Below are positions 10,979 through 21,332 of a DNA stretch of 64,000 bases, in pieces. The notes below the pieces were generated by a model. That model worked only from the letters and a program-made list of their open reading frames with translations. It was not told where the DNA came from and made no database searches. Position 1 is the first letter of the stretch, and each line of letters opens with the position of its first letter. The DNA comes from Immersiella caudata. Lineage: Eukaryota; Ascomycota; Sordariomycetes; Sordariales; Lasiosphaeriaceae. The stretch lies in the NCBI GenBank assembly GCA_030512335.1, contig JAULSU010000006.1:2480001-2544000 (forward strand), given 5' to 3'. A program made the translations under genes and the position numbers.

Positions 10979-13676
10979 TCAGTCCACATCCATACTATCC
11001 GCGAGGATAGGCATCGCAACGGTAATCGATGGATCCTCGTCTTCACGCTTCCCACAATCCGAAAGGAACGTGTTCTTGCCCGGGTCTCGCTCGCCACCTT
11101 CTCCAGCAACAAGCCTGTACTCTCCGTCGTCCTGCTTTTCGATGATTCCCTCATCCAGCGCCCACTTCGCCAACATCCGGTCGACCCCCATCCGCGCCGC
11201 TTCGCCCTTCTCCATATGTCTCCCAACGTGCTCCGTCCACTCATCCCACGACCCAGCCCCTTCGAATACACTCTGGCAATCTGCCTTCGGGCAGGCAGAG
11301 CGCTGAGGGGGCTGCCTCCGGATGACAAGGCAGGACTGCTGCATATCCTTGACGTGTGCCTCCCATTCGGCATGGAGCTTGCTATCCCCCTTGTTGAGGG
11401 CCTTCTTGATGGAGAACGGAGCGTGCATCCGGCGCAAGTGCTGGGTGAAAAGGTCCTTCCGGTTGAACTCGTTCCCCTTGCCGTCGGCGCTGCTTTGAGG
11501 GCACGATGAACAGCGGTAATATGTCAGACACAAGTGTTGGGACGCGATATGCCGTTTCCATTCGTTCTTCGACCCAAATGTGCTGGTGCAGCCAGCAAAC
11601 GAGAAGGCGCAAGGGAAAGGCCTGGTGTGTGCCGCGGCGATATGCTTCCGGAGCGAGGATGAATCCTTGAACGGGGCGTGGCTGCAATGGGTGCACCGCG
11701 TTTCCTGTTTTGGCGTCTGCTTCTGTAACGGCTTCCTGATCTTAGCTTTTGAAGACGGTGTGTTGTTGAACTTGCTGCTGAACGAGGCATCCTCTACGCC
11801 TGAATCGGTTGGCTCGGGTGATGAACCGGGGTCCCCAGCATGCCTCACAGCTATGCTATCTCCAACTCTCGTTTCTGAACGACCCAGCGAGGGAGGCGTT
11901 TCTTCGTGTCGAACGTGACTGAGCGCTTTGAGCTGTTCTGCCGCCTCCTTCATCTCGGCCGACTCCTCAACTTCATGCTTTGGCGCTAACTCGGTCGCTG
12001 GCGCTTGGCTTGGGCTCGTCTGGGCCGGAGCGGGTTGGGCCTGGGTGTTCTCCTCACGTCGAGGGGTCTCTTGCGTCAGTGCGTGCCGACGCGGTCCAGT
12101 TGGGCTAGTAGGGAGAGGTTCGCGGGCGGGTGGCTCTCGGGGTGCGGCATCGCTGGGGATGGGCAACGTCGCGTTGGTTGATGCCGCACTGGGTGGTGCG
12201 GCAACGGGCAGAGGGGCGCTGGGTAGCCCCTCCTTGGAAGCCGTCTTGACAAGGCGCTGATACAGATGGATCATGTTGTTGGAGTTGATATGCCCCAAAA
12301 AGCAGCACACCTTATCGTGTTGAACCACATTCCAGATGGAGTGCGGCATCGAGATCAGAAGCATGGTTGGAGGCCCCAGAAACATGCCCTCGACCGTGAT
12401 CTTTCCTGCCATCGGGGGCCTGTTGTGTAGCCAGTGGTTGAAGGAGGCCATTCCAGGACTCGCATCGCCTACAAAGGTTGTGCATACAAGGACTCTAGGC
12501 TCGTCAAAGATCAGCTCAATGACCTCGTCCGCATTGAGCGGGCGATCATCTTGGTTGGCTCTCCACGAAGGGTCTGTCTCGGCAGACTGCGGTGGCGACT
12601 GTAGCTGGGTTCCCTTAGGCTCGAGCGGAACTAGAATTATGCCGTGTGCTTTGGCTGGAGTCAAGGTGAAAAACACAGGCGCTCTCTCGCGCGGAACTGA
12701 GGGCTTATTGGCCCCGTTCGGCAGTCTGGCCGCCTCCTGCTGCCTTTGGGCTGCGACTTCTTCGTAGAGCCGCTGTGCGCTGAACGGCCGGCCTGTGCTG
12801 AGTCTGGTGAGTGAGTCCGCCAAGGTAGCCGTGAAAGAGCGAGCTCCTGTTGGCAAGGGCACCTCGTCAGGCGGGTAGGCTGCAATTGCTTGCTTCGCGC
12901 CGTGTCTTCCGGCCATGGGGGCATCGCGCACAGCACAAGAGTCAATCAGGATTAAGATCTCAGACTGGGCGTCTTCGAAGAGACAGCGCACGCCGTCCCA
13001 CTTGAGTTTGGCCGCATCTTCACGCGTATTGCTAGGAGCGGTCAGAGCGAGAGCGTCACACGAGACAAGCGGTGTACTCACGAAGCCCAGTAGAGTTGGT
13101 TGTCCGATCCCAGATAGCCATGTCCAGCATAATAGATAATCAAGAGATGGTCTGGACGAGCGTTGTCGAGAAAGGAAGCAATCTGGACGCCCAGCTTGAT
13201 GCTCGGGTTCGGCACACTAGGAATTGTCCACTTGTCGGTGTGGTAGTTGTACCTCTCCTGAAAGACCCTTTCCAGAGCTAGCAAGTCCTGCTCCACGGAC
13301 CCATCCTCCTCCCACCGGAGCAACAAGACGGAGACTGCAGCATGATTGGACTTGAGCGTCTGCTGGTAAATGTGCATGGCAGCATCTTGCAAATGCCTGG
13401 CAAAGGCCTCAAAGTCGTGACGTTCGGTTTGTGGCGGCGGCGGCGCGACGGGCTCGGGAGCTGCGAATTGCTGCGGAGGAAGCTAGAAGCTCGACATGTC
13501 AGCCCCGGCCAACACGGCTGACGGGTGCGACGGGAGTTACCGACCTGTTGTTCCTGAGGAAAAGGTTGCCCCTGGGCCTGGGTTTGAGGTTGCGGCGGCG
13601 CCGGCGCCAGGGAGCCTTGCGCAGGAGCGTCAGGCACTTTGGGAGCCAGTCTCCTGCGCTTCGACGACGGCTCCAT
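10979..13676 (-). CDS. Caspase-like protease domain fused to C2H2 zinc fingers
   Basis: Predicted exons on the minus strand 13676-13545, 13482-13082 and 13031-10979, 861 residues. Introns have GTCGGT...GCTGAC...TCTAG and GTGAGT...CTGACC...CCTAG and keep the frame. After a Pro/Gln-rich start, residues about 65-270 form a clan CD (caspase/metacaspase-like) fold. They show LLIIYYAGHG with His165, and ILILIDSC with Cys210, the expected His/Cys dyad. Residues about 345-440 form a second ordered block ending near a WNVV...FLGHI stretch. A Pro/Ser/Glu-rich linker follows. C2H2-type fingers start at about residue 624 (C-x2-C-x13-H-x4-H), with a second at about 652-677 and less regular Cys/His groups to about 785. 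The protein could be a nuclear or nucleic-acid-linked protease. Substrate and role are unknown. The promoter side (13677 onward) is gene-free. Confidence 0.85.
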
Positions 13677-15523
13677 GGTTGTTGGGCCACGCAGCCAACT
13701 GCGATGGCGTCTGGCGGTCGGCGGTCGGCGAGCGACGCAATTCGCAAAGCGGGTCGAAAATCGGACGAGCGGTGGCCGGAGGGCTCGGGTATAAACAGGC
13801 TGCAGCGCAGCGCAACAATCGTTGTCGCTACGAAGTCGAGTGTTCGCGGAAGACGGTGTCGAATTGAGGGACGAGACGAAAAGTGCGGGTGGATGAGGTG
13901 AGGCAGGCCAACTTGGGGGTGTGGGAGAGCACCTTGCAGAGGGCACTGCGTAAGTAAGGCTGTGCTGAGCTGGTAAGAGCCACTCGGCTCTGATTTAGCC
14001 TCGTGGCAGGGCGATGGGAGACCTCGATTGGCTCGATTGGCGTCGAGCCGGGTGGGCAAGGAGAGGGCAGAGGGCAAGAGAAGGGGGGGAAGCGGGGCTG
14101 ACTCGACAAGGAGTGTCGCCGACAGCCAATCATCGGACGCCAGACCGCCGAACGCACGAGCCATGTGTGATCCACGAGCTGGCCTTCTTGCTTCCCCTCC
14201 ACGGCTCTTGAGGCCTTTTCCTCCGCTTTCAGGTGCCTTCCTCGAATCACGGGTTTCAGTGGCCTAGCCTGCCCAGCCCTCCAGGGTTTGGGAATTTCCA
14301 CATCGCTCCCTTATCTTCCAAAACGATTGGGTGTTTGCAGCTTTTGTGAACAAAAATTCTGGGATCACCGTGCCAGCTTCGCGCCAGAAAACATCCCATC
14401 GCGCCCATTTTTCTTTCCCGATCGCCTGAGCCGCGAGCTCCATTTTGTGCGTCGGCAGCGCTCGCCCTCCCACAGCCAACCCCGATGCCGGGATGCGGCA
14501 TTGCGGCCTCAGCAGCATTCCCCTCTTCTCCAACAAGGGCGGCGGCCTAAATTGTGTAGGCATTGCGAGACAACCCAAGATCCAGACTCGGCGCACTAAA
14601 GAGAGCGGTGACATACCTCGGTGTCAGTGTGTCAAGGCCGTCGGACGAGAACCATATCCGATTCAGCGTTGCTACGCAGTAGTGCATGCGTCTCTGCCCA
14701 ACCTTTCCAGTCGCCATCCCCTCCCCATTTCCGATTCTCGTCCTGCTGCACTCTTTCCCACTTTGCATTGACAAAGACCAAGACCGCTCGCCTCCCGCCA
14801 ATGCTCGACGGCGACGGCGAATCAGGCCGAGCAAATGAGCATGCACGACAAGGCCAGAAATCCGCCCAACCGTGTCGGCAGAATTTCTCCCATTGGTTTC
14901 GGTGCAGCCTTTGCAGCTGGCTGCGGACCTGATTGGCAACACCTAAGCCAGAGAGCCAGCCAACCAATCCCCGAGCCCGTTCGCGAACCTCGAGAGTGAC
15001 GACGCTGTCGCCCCCTCCGCTTCCCACCGCTTCCCACTTTCAAGTTTCCCCGGCCCCGTTCAATTCCCACAGTTCCCGCTGCTCGGCAGCCGACGCCCCG
15101 CTCCTTGTGTCTTCCTTTGTGTACCTTATCCGCGGCATGGCTAACAGCGATTTTTATTTTCTTGTTTTTACAAGCGCAACCCCTATTCAGATTTTGCGAG
15201 GGGCTGGGCTTAAAAGGCGTCGGAATAGTGTCCCGCTGGTATATACAAGTAATCTGCGATACCATGAAGAGCCCCCGCCCCATTTTTGCATGTGCGGTAG
15301 CTTGGGGGCGGCGTTGGAGATTGAGCACTGGTAGAGCGGAGGAGCGCGTCTGTTCACGGCATTGATTGAGTGAGGTGTCACTCAATGGAGCTTGAGACGC
15401 TGCGGTAAGACCAGTGGGGCGCTTCAGATCCGAGCTGTGTCTCGGTCCTCGATAGGGGCTAATGTTGGTCACCGTGAGCGTAAGCTGATGCCCTCGACGC
15501 CATGCCAGCTCACGCCGCCATGC
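13677..15523. other. Intergenic region, promoter side of caspase-C2H2 gene
   Basis: Between the start of the caspase-C2H2 gene and the end of the MATE gene, both on the minus strand. Several frames stay open for 100-220 codons because the DNA is GC-rich, but none has domain character. I see no repeat or RNA gene. Confidence 0.6.
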
Positions 15524-17139
15524 TTATACCGCATCCCTATCCCCTGATCGCGCCGCATCATGACCGACGAGGTCACCCTGGTCCCCTATTCCTCCCTCTT
15601 CCAGACGCGCCATTGCGCGCTCTACTTCGGCCTCCCAGTCGCTCATCCCTACTATCACCCATTCCAGCGCCCCGACCAAGTACAGCGCAACGCACTGCCC
15701 AACCCACAGACCCGCCAGACCCCATCCATGAAAGGCAAGATAAATGCCTCCTGGCAAAGCGCCGCAGTAGTAGCTGACGAGATTCACCACGGCGCCAACC
15801 CATTGCCGGCCCATGCCACGCAGCGCGCCGCCGCACGAGCCGTTGAGCCCATCTGCGATCTGGAAGAGGGCCACGTACGGCATGACCTCGGCAACAAGCC
15901 GCACGACCCGCTCATCATCATTGAAGATGCGCCCAAATACGTCCTTCACCCCCATCAGCACAGACAGGATGAGCGCGCCAGCTACCGTGCTGAGGATCGC
16001 CGCGCAGTGCGCAGCGCGTGCAGCTTCCTCTGGTTTCCGAGCTCCCAGTAGATTCCCCACCCGTGAAGAGGCGGCAACACCCAGACCGAACGGGATGGTA
16101 TTAATGATCTGGTCCGCAGTCATGATGACGGACTGCGCAGCCAGGGCAATCGTGCCCAAGCGACCAGCTGCGAGGGCCACAATCTCGAACGCCCACCACT
16201 CCGTCCCGACATGGATGACTCCCAACAAAGCCAGGCGCGCAAACGGGCCCACGTGCGAGACGGCTTTCCGTGGTGCAAGGCCACCCCAGCACTCGCTCCC
16301 CTTGACGAAGGCAGCGTAGGCAACGAGAAGAAGGAATGACGTCCAGTAGGCGATGCCCGTAGCGATCGGGGCGCCGTAGAGACCCATTCCAAGCGGGTGG
16401 ATGAAGAGCCAGTTGAGGAAAGCGTTGAGCGGTGAGGTAATCAGGAGGACATATGTCCCGGGGCGGTAGATTTCTGAGTCCAGGTCAGTCAACATCCAAC
16501 AGTCAAATTCGGCGCCAAAGCGCGACGTCAGAGGAAGAGCCAACCTTGAGCCTGCAGAAACTTCTTCATCGACTCAAACCACACGTAGCCCAGACCACCC
16601 GGGATCAGGCAGCGGAGAAACATGGCGCTCTGGACACAGATGTACTCCTCCTGGCCGAGAGCTCGAAACAAAGGCTCGGAAAAAGCCCACACGACAGCCA
16701 CCACGGCATAGAACCCAGAGAGAACCACCAGCCCCCGCTGGAGCAAAATCCCTAGGTCGTGCTTGTTGGAAGACCCTGTGTAGCTGCTGGACGCAAGTGT
16801 GTCGAGCGCCGTTGTACCTCCGAGAGCGATAAGCCACGCCGTTGCCATGGCGAACATGTACGAGAAGGCGGCAGTCGCCAGCGCTTCGGGGCTCAGTCGG
16901 CCCACGATGAGGACAGAGATGGTCTGGAGGGAGTTCTGGAGGGTGTAGGCCAGAACTACTGGGATGGACGTCTGGGTGAGAAGCCAGGTTTCGGAAAGCC
17001 ATGCTTGGTGCCGCGGTGGCTCGAAGGATTCTGAGACGCCGACGGAGGATTGGCCTGAAGATGACGGCGGTTTTGCTATCAAGCTGGTCCGCTCGTCCAC
17101 CCGTATGGCCACAGTTATGTCATTGTCGCTTGCTGGCAT
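15524..17139 (-). CDS. MATE-family multidrug/toxin extrusion transporter
   Basis: Predicted exons on the minus strand 17139-16545 and 16473-15524, 514 residues, a normal length for a eukaryotic MATE. The 71-nt intron has a GTTGGC donor, TTGACTGAC and GACTCAG, joining FLQAQ to EIYRPGTYV. About twelve hydrophobic helices are visible in two similar halves. The first half contains ISVLIVGRLSPEALATAAFS and GGTTALDTLASSSYTG; the second contains LAAQSVIMTADQIINTIPFG and ASSRVGNLLGA, the paired features of the family. It should export small organic molecules across the plasma or vacuolar membrane using an ion gradient (family knowledge). The N-terminal 50 residues are hydrophilic and probably cytosolic. 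The next gene upstream on the same strand is a Zn2Cys6 regulator, so local control is possible but unproven. Confidence 0.92.
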
Positions 17140-18821
17140 TTTTGTTCTAGATCGTCCAATGGCTTGAAGGGATCTTGGCGCCGTAGCAGCCAGCGAAAAG
17201 TTCCAGCTGGCTTGCTTTTACCAACGCCTAGCTTTGCGATCCGATCTCTGAACAGCACGACAAAGACTTGGGATCATTGACTGGTCAGACGCAACCAAAC
17301 GCTGGAAGGCTTCCAGGACCGCTCTCCTAGCTCTTGGGAGGGTGCCCCTGGTGTTTATGTGTAACAGACACTCAGACATCCCGCAGCCTCTTGAGCAGCG
17401 CTTGATGTCGAGCAGCACAAGTGGCTTGCAGGAAGCGAGTACGACGCGAGAGATAAGGAGAGCAACGGGCGGCGGGGGACAGGGTACGGCATTCGGGAGT
17501 CGGACCCAGCTAAGGGAAATCCACAACCGGAGGCTATCGGGCGGGACATGAGCTCTAAGGGTCAGCCAGTCAACGGCGGCAGGCCGGATGCGAGACGGCG
17601 TGGGCGCAGAGGGTCCATCTTTTCGGACGAATGACCGCTCGGGGAGGGATGCAAGTTTGTTGAGCGCGCTGACAAGGGCAACAAACGGGCAGCTTGCACC
17701 GTATCTCTCCACATGGTTGAGGCTTCAACTCACTTGCAGCCGCACATTCCGTCTGGAGTGAAGCTGGACCCGGTCACTGACATTGTCTCGGTCGGCAGGT
17801 AGAAACAGTCTCGCCGTTAATGGTCAGAAAGCGTGCCGAAGCATGCAGATCAGCAGATACCTTGACCAAAAGAGTGTCCGAGAGGGTCTTCGGTTCGACA
17901 CAATTGGTGAGTCGCACGCTACTGTTTTCGTTTCGGATGGAGAGAAAGCCAGGCTTAGTAGAGTGCAGTCGTATGCTTCCATTTGCTACTCCCTCAAATA
18001 ATGTTGGTCAAGAAATTGACAAAAATATGCGGGCGTTCAAGGTTCGCAGCTCCCTCACAAAATGCACCCAAAATGGCGTGCCTTATCTGGGGCCAATGGA
18101 AATAGCGTAAAAGTCACTTCACCGCTCGCGTAGAGGGAGTTCATTGGGAATATCGCGCGACTTGATGATGCCCCCACGTACCGCTGGGGTCTCGGTTGTT
18201 GTACTTTGGCGCCGCCTCTTTCGTCTTCTGCTGACCCTCAGGTGGCTCAGTCTTTAGTACAGGGTACGCGACTGAGATGTTGCGACAAGAACTTGTTGCT
18301 CCTCGTCACTCTTGAGGAAGAAGTCGTAGAAATGTGCGGATAGGGGTCAGGCCTCAATTTCTTATCAACCAGACAGATAATAGCGCGGCTCAAGACGGAG
18401 GCGGTCTGACCGATAGTGGTTGCGGTTGTCAATCTCGATGCCAGGTCGGTTCGGCGCGGGCCAGCAGAACCTCAAGCGGGGCCCAAGCTGCCCTGCTGTG
18501 ACGTCACGCACGGTCTTGATGTGAAGAATGGCCCAGATCGTTCCTCAAAGGCAGGCATGTTGCATGGCACCTGCCGCGTACCCGGACATCCCAGCCGTGG
18601 GCAAAATTCAGGCAGGACAGCTCAGAAAAGGGGTTTTGTTGACTAGCAACGCAAAAAACAAAGGCAGGTACGGCTTAGGCTCAAACCGAAATTCTCACGT
18701 TGACCTTGACGCCATCGCTTCAAAATCCCGACGAATACTCCAGAAAAGTACGAACCAACATAGAAAGCACCCGATTTTCTTGCTCCCATCGCGAGTTCAC
18801 GTCCTGCCGGAACCCTTGACT
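17140..18821. other. Intergenic region, no gene seen
   Basis: Upstream of the MATE gene and downstream of the Zn2Cys6 gene. No frame has recognisable coding character and no repeat stands out. It presumably holds the MATE promoter and the 3' end of the regulator transcript. Confidence 0.6.
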
Positions 18822-21332
18822 TTATCCCACCTCCTTTCCCATCCCCTTGTCCTTTGCGCCTCCTCCTCGTCCAGCGCTATCACTACTGTCCTCCCGCCGT
18901 CGCTGCTCCGACTCAGAGCCGCCATCCTCCGCGCTGCTGGGCTCCCGAAGCTCGGGACCTAGCCATCGCTGCAGCTTCAGCGCCGCGTCCATCGCACCGC
19001 TTCCGACCTCCCAATTGTCCATTCCCATCTGGAACAAGCTGACATTTACGATGGTCTTGACGAAGCGATCGTGTGGCCGCTTCCCGCTTGGAAGAAGCGG
19101 CACCAGAACCCAGTTGAAGATGCCAAGGAGAGTCCGCCATGTCGAGAGCGGCACGCGCCATGCCGTCGTCCAAACCTGCATGAAATCGCTATCATTCACA
19201 ACACTACTGAAAGGCCGTCGAAGCTTGATTGCCTGGCTATATATGAGCGCCGCGAGCCGAACCGCCTGGTAGATGTAATCTGCTTGGTCGGCGGCTGGAG
19301 GGGATCGCCGGCCCGCTGACTCCGGTCGCTCCCATCGATCCTGGTTTTCTGACTGAGGCTGTAGAGACGCCCTACCACCCGTAGCCGCGTGTGGTCGCTG
19401 TCCCCGGCTGCGACTACGGCTCGCAGGTTGTCGGTTCCTCGGCGGCAATGGTACCTCGTCGCCCATCTCTGGTGTCCCTCTCGCATCGAAGCTCGCTGCG
19501 GACCCTGCCGCAGAAGACGGAGCGGGAGACGCTGCCGCCGATAAACGACGAGCTACTGTCGGTCCATCCGGCGGAAGACCCAATATCCTATCGTGGATCC
19601 ATGCAGAAGTCGTGGCCACCTTCGTGGTCTCCTTGGTTGAGGGGTTTTCGGGGAGCGCGAGAACCAGCCCAAGCAAGAACCGCATCTCATCCAGGATCGA
19701 GGCAGTTGCTGGGTGGATTCGAAGAGCTTCCTCGCAAGAAGAAAATGACGGAAGAGTCGGTATGAACGGTGTGTTTAGAGCGAGTCGCAACGGGACTTGG
19801 ACGCTTTCCTGGAACTCGAACTCGCTTCCGCCTCGCAAGAAGGGGCTCGTTTCAAATGACAAAGCAATAGCGGCGTCGGAGCTGTATGCGCAAGGGTCAG
19901 AGATCAAAGATTTCGGTCAAATCGATACTCTAATCAACTCCTTGCCAGCAGTCTAGTCAAGAGCCACGTCACAAAGAATGTGGAAACTCACGTTATCGCC
20001 AGTTTGCTGATCAACCCGTGAAGGCCAAGAGTCCGAAAACCTCCTCTGAGCTTGATCATCTCACGCAGCCCACGAAGATGAGTGTGAAGATGGTTTGGAT
20101 CGCCCCAGTACCACTCATCTACGATAAGCTGGACGACTCCAGTTATCCCTTCGTCGCTCGGCACCGAAGTTGATTGGATGTGCTCGTTCAGCATCTGAAT
20201 CGCATGTCCTTTGTGCGCCATCGCTACCGTCGTGTCGATATGCCCAGTATCGCTAAGGAAGCACGCCGCCGTATAGATCGCGACATTCACTAGAAGCGGG
20301 GATTGGACACAATATGGGACGTGGTACCGGATGTAAGGGTTTGATGGATCAGGGTTGCCATCCAAAGAGGCCTTGAACTGGGAAATGAGCTTAACGTCTG
20401 TGACAGAAGACATTTCATCAGCGAGAGAGCGTTGGGGAGTCGCGTGGGCGCGGCGACATACAAGTCGTCAGCAAGTCCTCGTTCCGCACCGGCTGCGGCA
20501 TGTGCGGATGGATCAGCTCTGATGGGTGCTCTGGCCAGTACCCCCCAGCAGTTGCCCCTGGAGCAACCTGCCCTGCGCCCCAGCCACCTGACTCCGGGCT
20601 CCAGTTACCAGGGCTGACTTGGCTAGCCGTCGAACGGTAGGCTCGTAGCATTGCCACTGCTTCGTGGACATCATGGGAGTGCGAGGTGCAACCGTCCTCG
20701 CAGACAAGAATGTAGGTCGACAAGGTGTTCTGGGTCGTGCTCCAGGCATATGGTGATGGGTGAATCGAGCCCGGCGGTTGGTTTGGAAAGTCAACACCTG
20801 GCCAAGGGGCTGGAATCTCGCCGATGCTGATCTCGCCGCTGAAATGACCAGGCCATGGCTTTGCGGGCGATGAGAGAGGAGAGCCTCGTCTGGGAACTTG
20901 ACCTTCAGGAGGGAATGCCAGTTGCGGGGCTTCAGGCTCAAACCTCCTTCCTCCAGGCGACGGAGGGTGAATTTCCACTGCTGGTTGCCGCACAGCACTC
21001 GAACGCCTGCAGAGTGAAGCCAGTTAGCAACGGAGCGGGACCAATTTGCAGACGGCCTGGGATTAAAATACCTCGATTTGTACTCGCAAGGCGGTTGAGG
21101 GAACCGTCTCGCGCAATTACTGCACGGCTGCCCCTGATTGCACTATCAGGTCGACCATGAACATCAGTCTCTTTCAGTTCCTTGGAACAGCCTATCGGGA
21201 TCGAACAGTTCTGGGCTCGAGAACCAACGGGAACCCTACCTTTTGCTTTCTCCGCCGACACTCTCCACACGAAGTTGTCGTCCTCTCAGCACGTGAAGGG
21301 CGCTGAGAAGAGTACTGCATGGCTTCGGACAT
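18822..21332 (-). CDS. Zn2Cys6 transcription factor (Fungal_trans_2 type)
   Basis: Predicted exons on the minus strand 21332-21240, 21142-21072, 21006-20462, 20397-19992 and 19881-18822, 724 residues. The zinc cluster is split: exon 1 ends in SCGECRRRKQK and exon 2 continues CNQGQPCSNCARR to CEYK, giving Cys 22, 25, 32, 38, 41 and 50 (C-x2-C-x6-C-x5-C-x2-C-x8-C). An in-frame TAA lies just before the ATG at 21332, which fixes the start. Introns are 97, 65, 64 and 110 nt; the last uses CTGACC and CATACAG. The middle has an invariant-looking LRGLREMIKLRGGF...LGLHGLISKLAI run, typical of the Fungal_trans_2 (PF11951) regulatory domain. A Ser/Arg-rich linker interrupts the C-terminal half, and the tail is acidic then Gly/Lys-rich. 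It should be a nuclear DNA-binding regulator. The MATE gene downstream is a candidate target. Confidence 0.88.
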
